Assembly: GCA_022562855.1 (NCBI GenBank)
Contig: JADFON010000114.1
Coordinates: 1 to 6,395, forward strand
DNA length: 6,395 bases
Origin: Candidatus Zhuqueibacterota bacterium
GTDB lineage: Bacteria; SM23-31
Reading direction: 5' to 3'
In this document: one piece after another, positions 4,969 through 6,395 of the stretch
Layout of the letters: every line of letters begins with the position of its first letter
Numbering within the stretch: position 1 is the stretch's first letter
Made by a program: the position numbers and the translations under genes
Notes under the pieces: generated by a model
What the model saw: the letters and a program-made list of their open reading frames with translations, nothing else
The model's database searches: none
Told to the model about the DNA's origin: nothing

Positions 4969-6395
4969 ATGAATAAAAATGATTTTCTTGAAAAGTACGG
5001 ACCGTGGGCGCTCGTTACCGGTGCATCATCGGGAATAGGCGCCGAATTCTGCCGGCAGCTTTCCGGATACGGGTTAAATATTGTAATGATTGCCCGCAGA
5101 AAGAGTGCGATGGAGGAAATAGCCGCAAACCTGGTCGAAAAGTACTCTGTCGAAGTGAAGACAATCGAATCCGACCTGTCTAAGGATGATTTTTTTGCGA
5201 AGTTAGAACCTGAGATATCATCTCTTGATATTGGTATTCTAATCAATAATGCAGGATTTGGCGTAAAGGGATCGTTCTTGTCAAACAGCCTGGAACGTGA
5301 GCTTGAATTGTTGAACGTAAACTGTCGCGCTCCCCTCGAATTAACACATATAATCGGACAAAAAATGCTTGAGAGAAAAAAAGGCGGGATTTTCTTTCTC
5401 TCTTCCGTACTCGGATATTCGGCTTCTCCCTATTTTGCCAACTATGCGGCAAGCAAAGCATACAACTTATTTATGGGTGGCGCTCTTTGGTCAGAACTCA
5501 AGGCAGCCGGAATAGAAGACCGGCCGGCCCAAGAGATAGTAGCTGCTAAGAACAATTCTTCTCCTGACGACGAGATGGCTGCCCTTGAACGTGCAGGGGT
5601 TACGGCTGTAACCTGGAATGACTTGGGGTACCCGGCACGGCTCAAGGAGATCGCTGACCCGCCGCCGGTGCTCTTCTATAAAGGTACGCTGCTGGCCAGC
5701 GACGACCGCTCCGTGGCCATCGTCGGCACCAGAAGCCCGACGACCTACGGCCGGGAAGCCGCCGCGGTGCTAAGCCGGGGATTGGCGCAGGCCGGACTAA
5801 CGGTGGTCAGCGGGTTGGCGTTGGGAATAGACGGCGTGGCCCACCGTGCCGCTCTGGAGAACGGAGGCCGGACCATCGCCGTTATGGCGGGCGGTCTGGA
5901 CGGGGTGTACCCGAAAGACCATACGGCCCTGTTCGGGCAAGTGCAGGAGCATGGGGCGGTGGTCAGCGAACAGACTTTGGGTGTTAGACCCGACTCTAGG
6001 AGCTTTCCGCGGCGAAACCGCCTGATCAGCGGCATGTCGCTGGGCTCGGTGGTTATTGAAGCCGCGGAGGGCAGTGGGGCCAGGCACACGGTCTACCACG
6101 CCCTAGATCAAGACCGGGAGGTGTTCTGCGTACCGGGGAGTATTTTCTCTCCGGCCAGCGATTTCACCAACCGGATGATAAAAGAAGGCGCAAAGCTGGT
6201 GATGGGAGTCACCGATATATTGGAAGAGTTGAACATGGTGGAGGCCGCCCCAAAGGCGGGGAAGTCGAAAAAGACGTTAAACGCATTGGAGAACGTTCCG
6301 GAGCAATTGTCTTTCGCGACTGCCGATGACGATTTTCCAGAGGAGCAAGCGCTGCTCAGCCGGTTAACGGACGCTCCGCTACATATCGATGAAAT
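4969..6395 (+). CDS. in-frame chimera: N-terminal SDR oxidoreductase joined to DprA, 3' partial
   Basis: One frame stays open for 475 codons from ATG 4969 (GAAGGAA at 4958-4964, 4-nt spacing, 25 bp after tpiA) to the window end. Residues 1-182 are a classical short-chain dehydrogenase: nucleotide-binding TGASSGIG 17-24, NNAG 93-96, catalytic Ser146, Tyr159 and Lys163 (YAASK). The match ends at ELKAAGI (176-182), before the expected next beta strand with its PG motif and the C-terminal substrate region, so the SDR lacks roughly its last third. From about residue 183 the protein is DprA, which loads RecA on incoming single-stranded DNA: YP..L.EI.DPPPVL..KG 221-239, AIVGTR 250-255, SGLALGID 281-288, GGLDGVYP 308-315, FPRRNRLISG 346-355, VFCVPGSIFSPAS 385-397, and the start of the C-terminal winged helix (LHIDE 471-475). 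DprA's N-terminal helical domain is mostly missing. Both halves are thus incomplete, and GC jumps at the join. This is most likely a chimera rather than a working bifunctional protein. The DprA half might start internally at ATG 5575, but no good ribosome site precedes it. Confidence 0.85.
   Translation, partial: MNKNDFLEKYGPWALVTGASSGIGAEFCRQLSGYGLNIVMIARRKSAMEEIAANLVEKYSVEVKTIESDLSKDDFFAKLEPEISSLDIGILINNAGFGVKGSFLSNSLERELELLNVNCRAPLELTHIIGQKMLERKKGGIFFLSSVLGYSASPYFANYAASKAYNLFMGGALWSELKAAGIEDRPAQEIVAAKNNSSPDDEMAALERAGVTAVTWNDLGYPARLKEIADPPPVLFYKGTLLASDDRSVAIVGTRSPTTYGREAAAVLSRGLAQAGLTVVSGLALGIDGVAHRAALENGGRTIAVMAGGLDGVYPKDHTALFGQVQEHGAVVSEQTLGVRPDSRSFPRRNRLISGMSLGSVVIEAAEGSGARHTVYHALDQDREVFCVPGSIFSPASDFTNRMIKEGAKLVMGVTDILEELNMVEAAPKAGKSKKTLNALENVPEQLSFATADDDFPEEQALLSRLTDAPLHIDE
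5499..5530. other. SDR/DprA junction
   Basis: SDR similarity ends in KAAGI (codons to 5514) and DprA-like wording is clear from RPAQEIVAAK (from 5521), so the join lies within about 20 bp. The segment KAAGI(E/D) would suit either parent: SDRs commonly read ELKAAGI-D-V at this point, and DprA N-terminal helical domains commonly carry an AAGL/AGI-D..R...L..A pattern. A short shared sequence at the join is therefore plausible. The 8-bp palindrome GGCCGGCC sits at 5522-5529, just on the DprA side. Confidence 0.65.
5521..6395 (+). other. dprA: compositionally foreign segment carrying the DprA core
   Basis: Sampled 60-base lines here count 47-72% GC, around 60% overall, against 33-48% in lines sampled upstream. 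The change coincides with the switch from SDR to DprA. The segment encodes the DprA Rossmann-like core plus the first turn of the C-terminal winged helix. The wording DREVFCVPGSIFSPAS and the absence of the common SGSLITA motif (here SGARHTV, 369-375) recall Chloroflexota/Dehalococcoidia DprA proteins; this taxonomic reading is from memory and tentative. Confidence 0.65.

Noticed and set aside
5745-6099. Two overlapping minus-strand open frames opposite dprA
   Set aside because: They are shadows produced by high-GC codon bias of the plus-strand DprA, whose motifs are unmistakable.
4969-6395. A new bifunctional NAD(P)-dependent competence enzyme
   Set aside because: Both halves are truncated at the join and base composition changes there, so a chimera is the more economical explanation until reads are shown to span it.

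Overview
The window reads as environmental bacterial DNA of moderate GC. Sampled 60-base lines from the first 5.5 kb count at about 33-48% GC. Its first three genes look like an uncultured FCB-type bacterium (Marinimicrobia / Ignavibacteria / Calditrichota-like). That placement is an impression from protein style, not a search result. The last ~0.9 kb is different: about 60% GC (lines counted 47-72%), with a protein whose wording resembles Chloroflexota/Dehalococcoidia DprA.

Layout. (1) 1-231: C-terminal end of a periplasmic adaptor (membrane fusion protein). (2) 232-359: short spacer with degenerate direct repeats. (3) 360-3809: a complete RND-family inner-membrane transporter of 1149 residues. 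The adaptor and RND pump form one export operon; an outer-membrane TolC-like partner may lie upstream, outside the window. (4) 3810-4190: a 381-bp non-coding interval holding a 140-bp segment bounded by imperfect inverted repeats, then a GC-rich palindrome. (5) 4191-4943: complete triosephosphate isomerase, tpiA. (6) 4969 to the window end: one uninterrupted reading frame. It begins as a short-chain dehydrogenase/reductase, stops resembling one at about codon 182, and continues in frame as DprA (the recombination mediator loader) without DprA's usual N-terminus.

The two points that most deserve attention are these. The RND pump carries about 125 extra residues with four hydrophobic segments after TM6, and it lacks the usual proton-relay aspartates (Thr399-Asn400) and the TM10 lysine (Asn1045). 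The terminal SDR-DprA frame has an abrupt junction near 5500-5521, coincident with a base-composition change. The simplest reading is a chimera of two unrelated genomes (assembly error or illegitimate joining) rather than a new fusion enzyme, but the sequence alone cannot decide. No RNA genes, CRISPR arrays, transposase genes or phage genes were seen.
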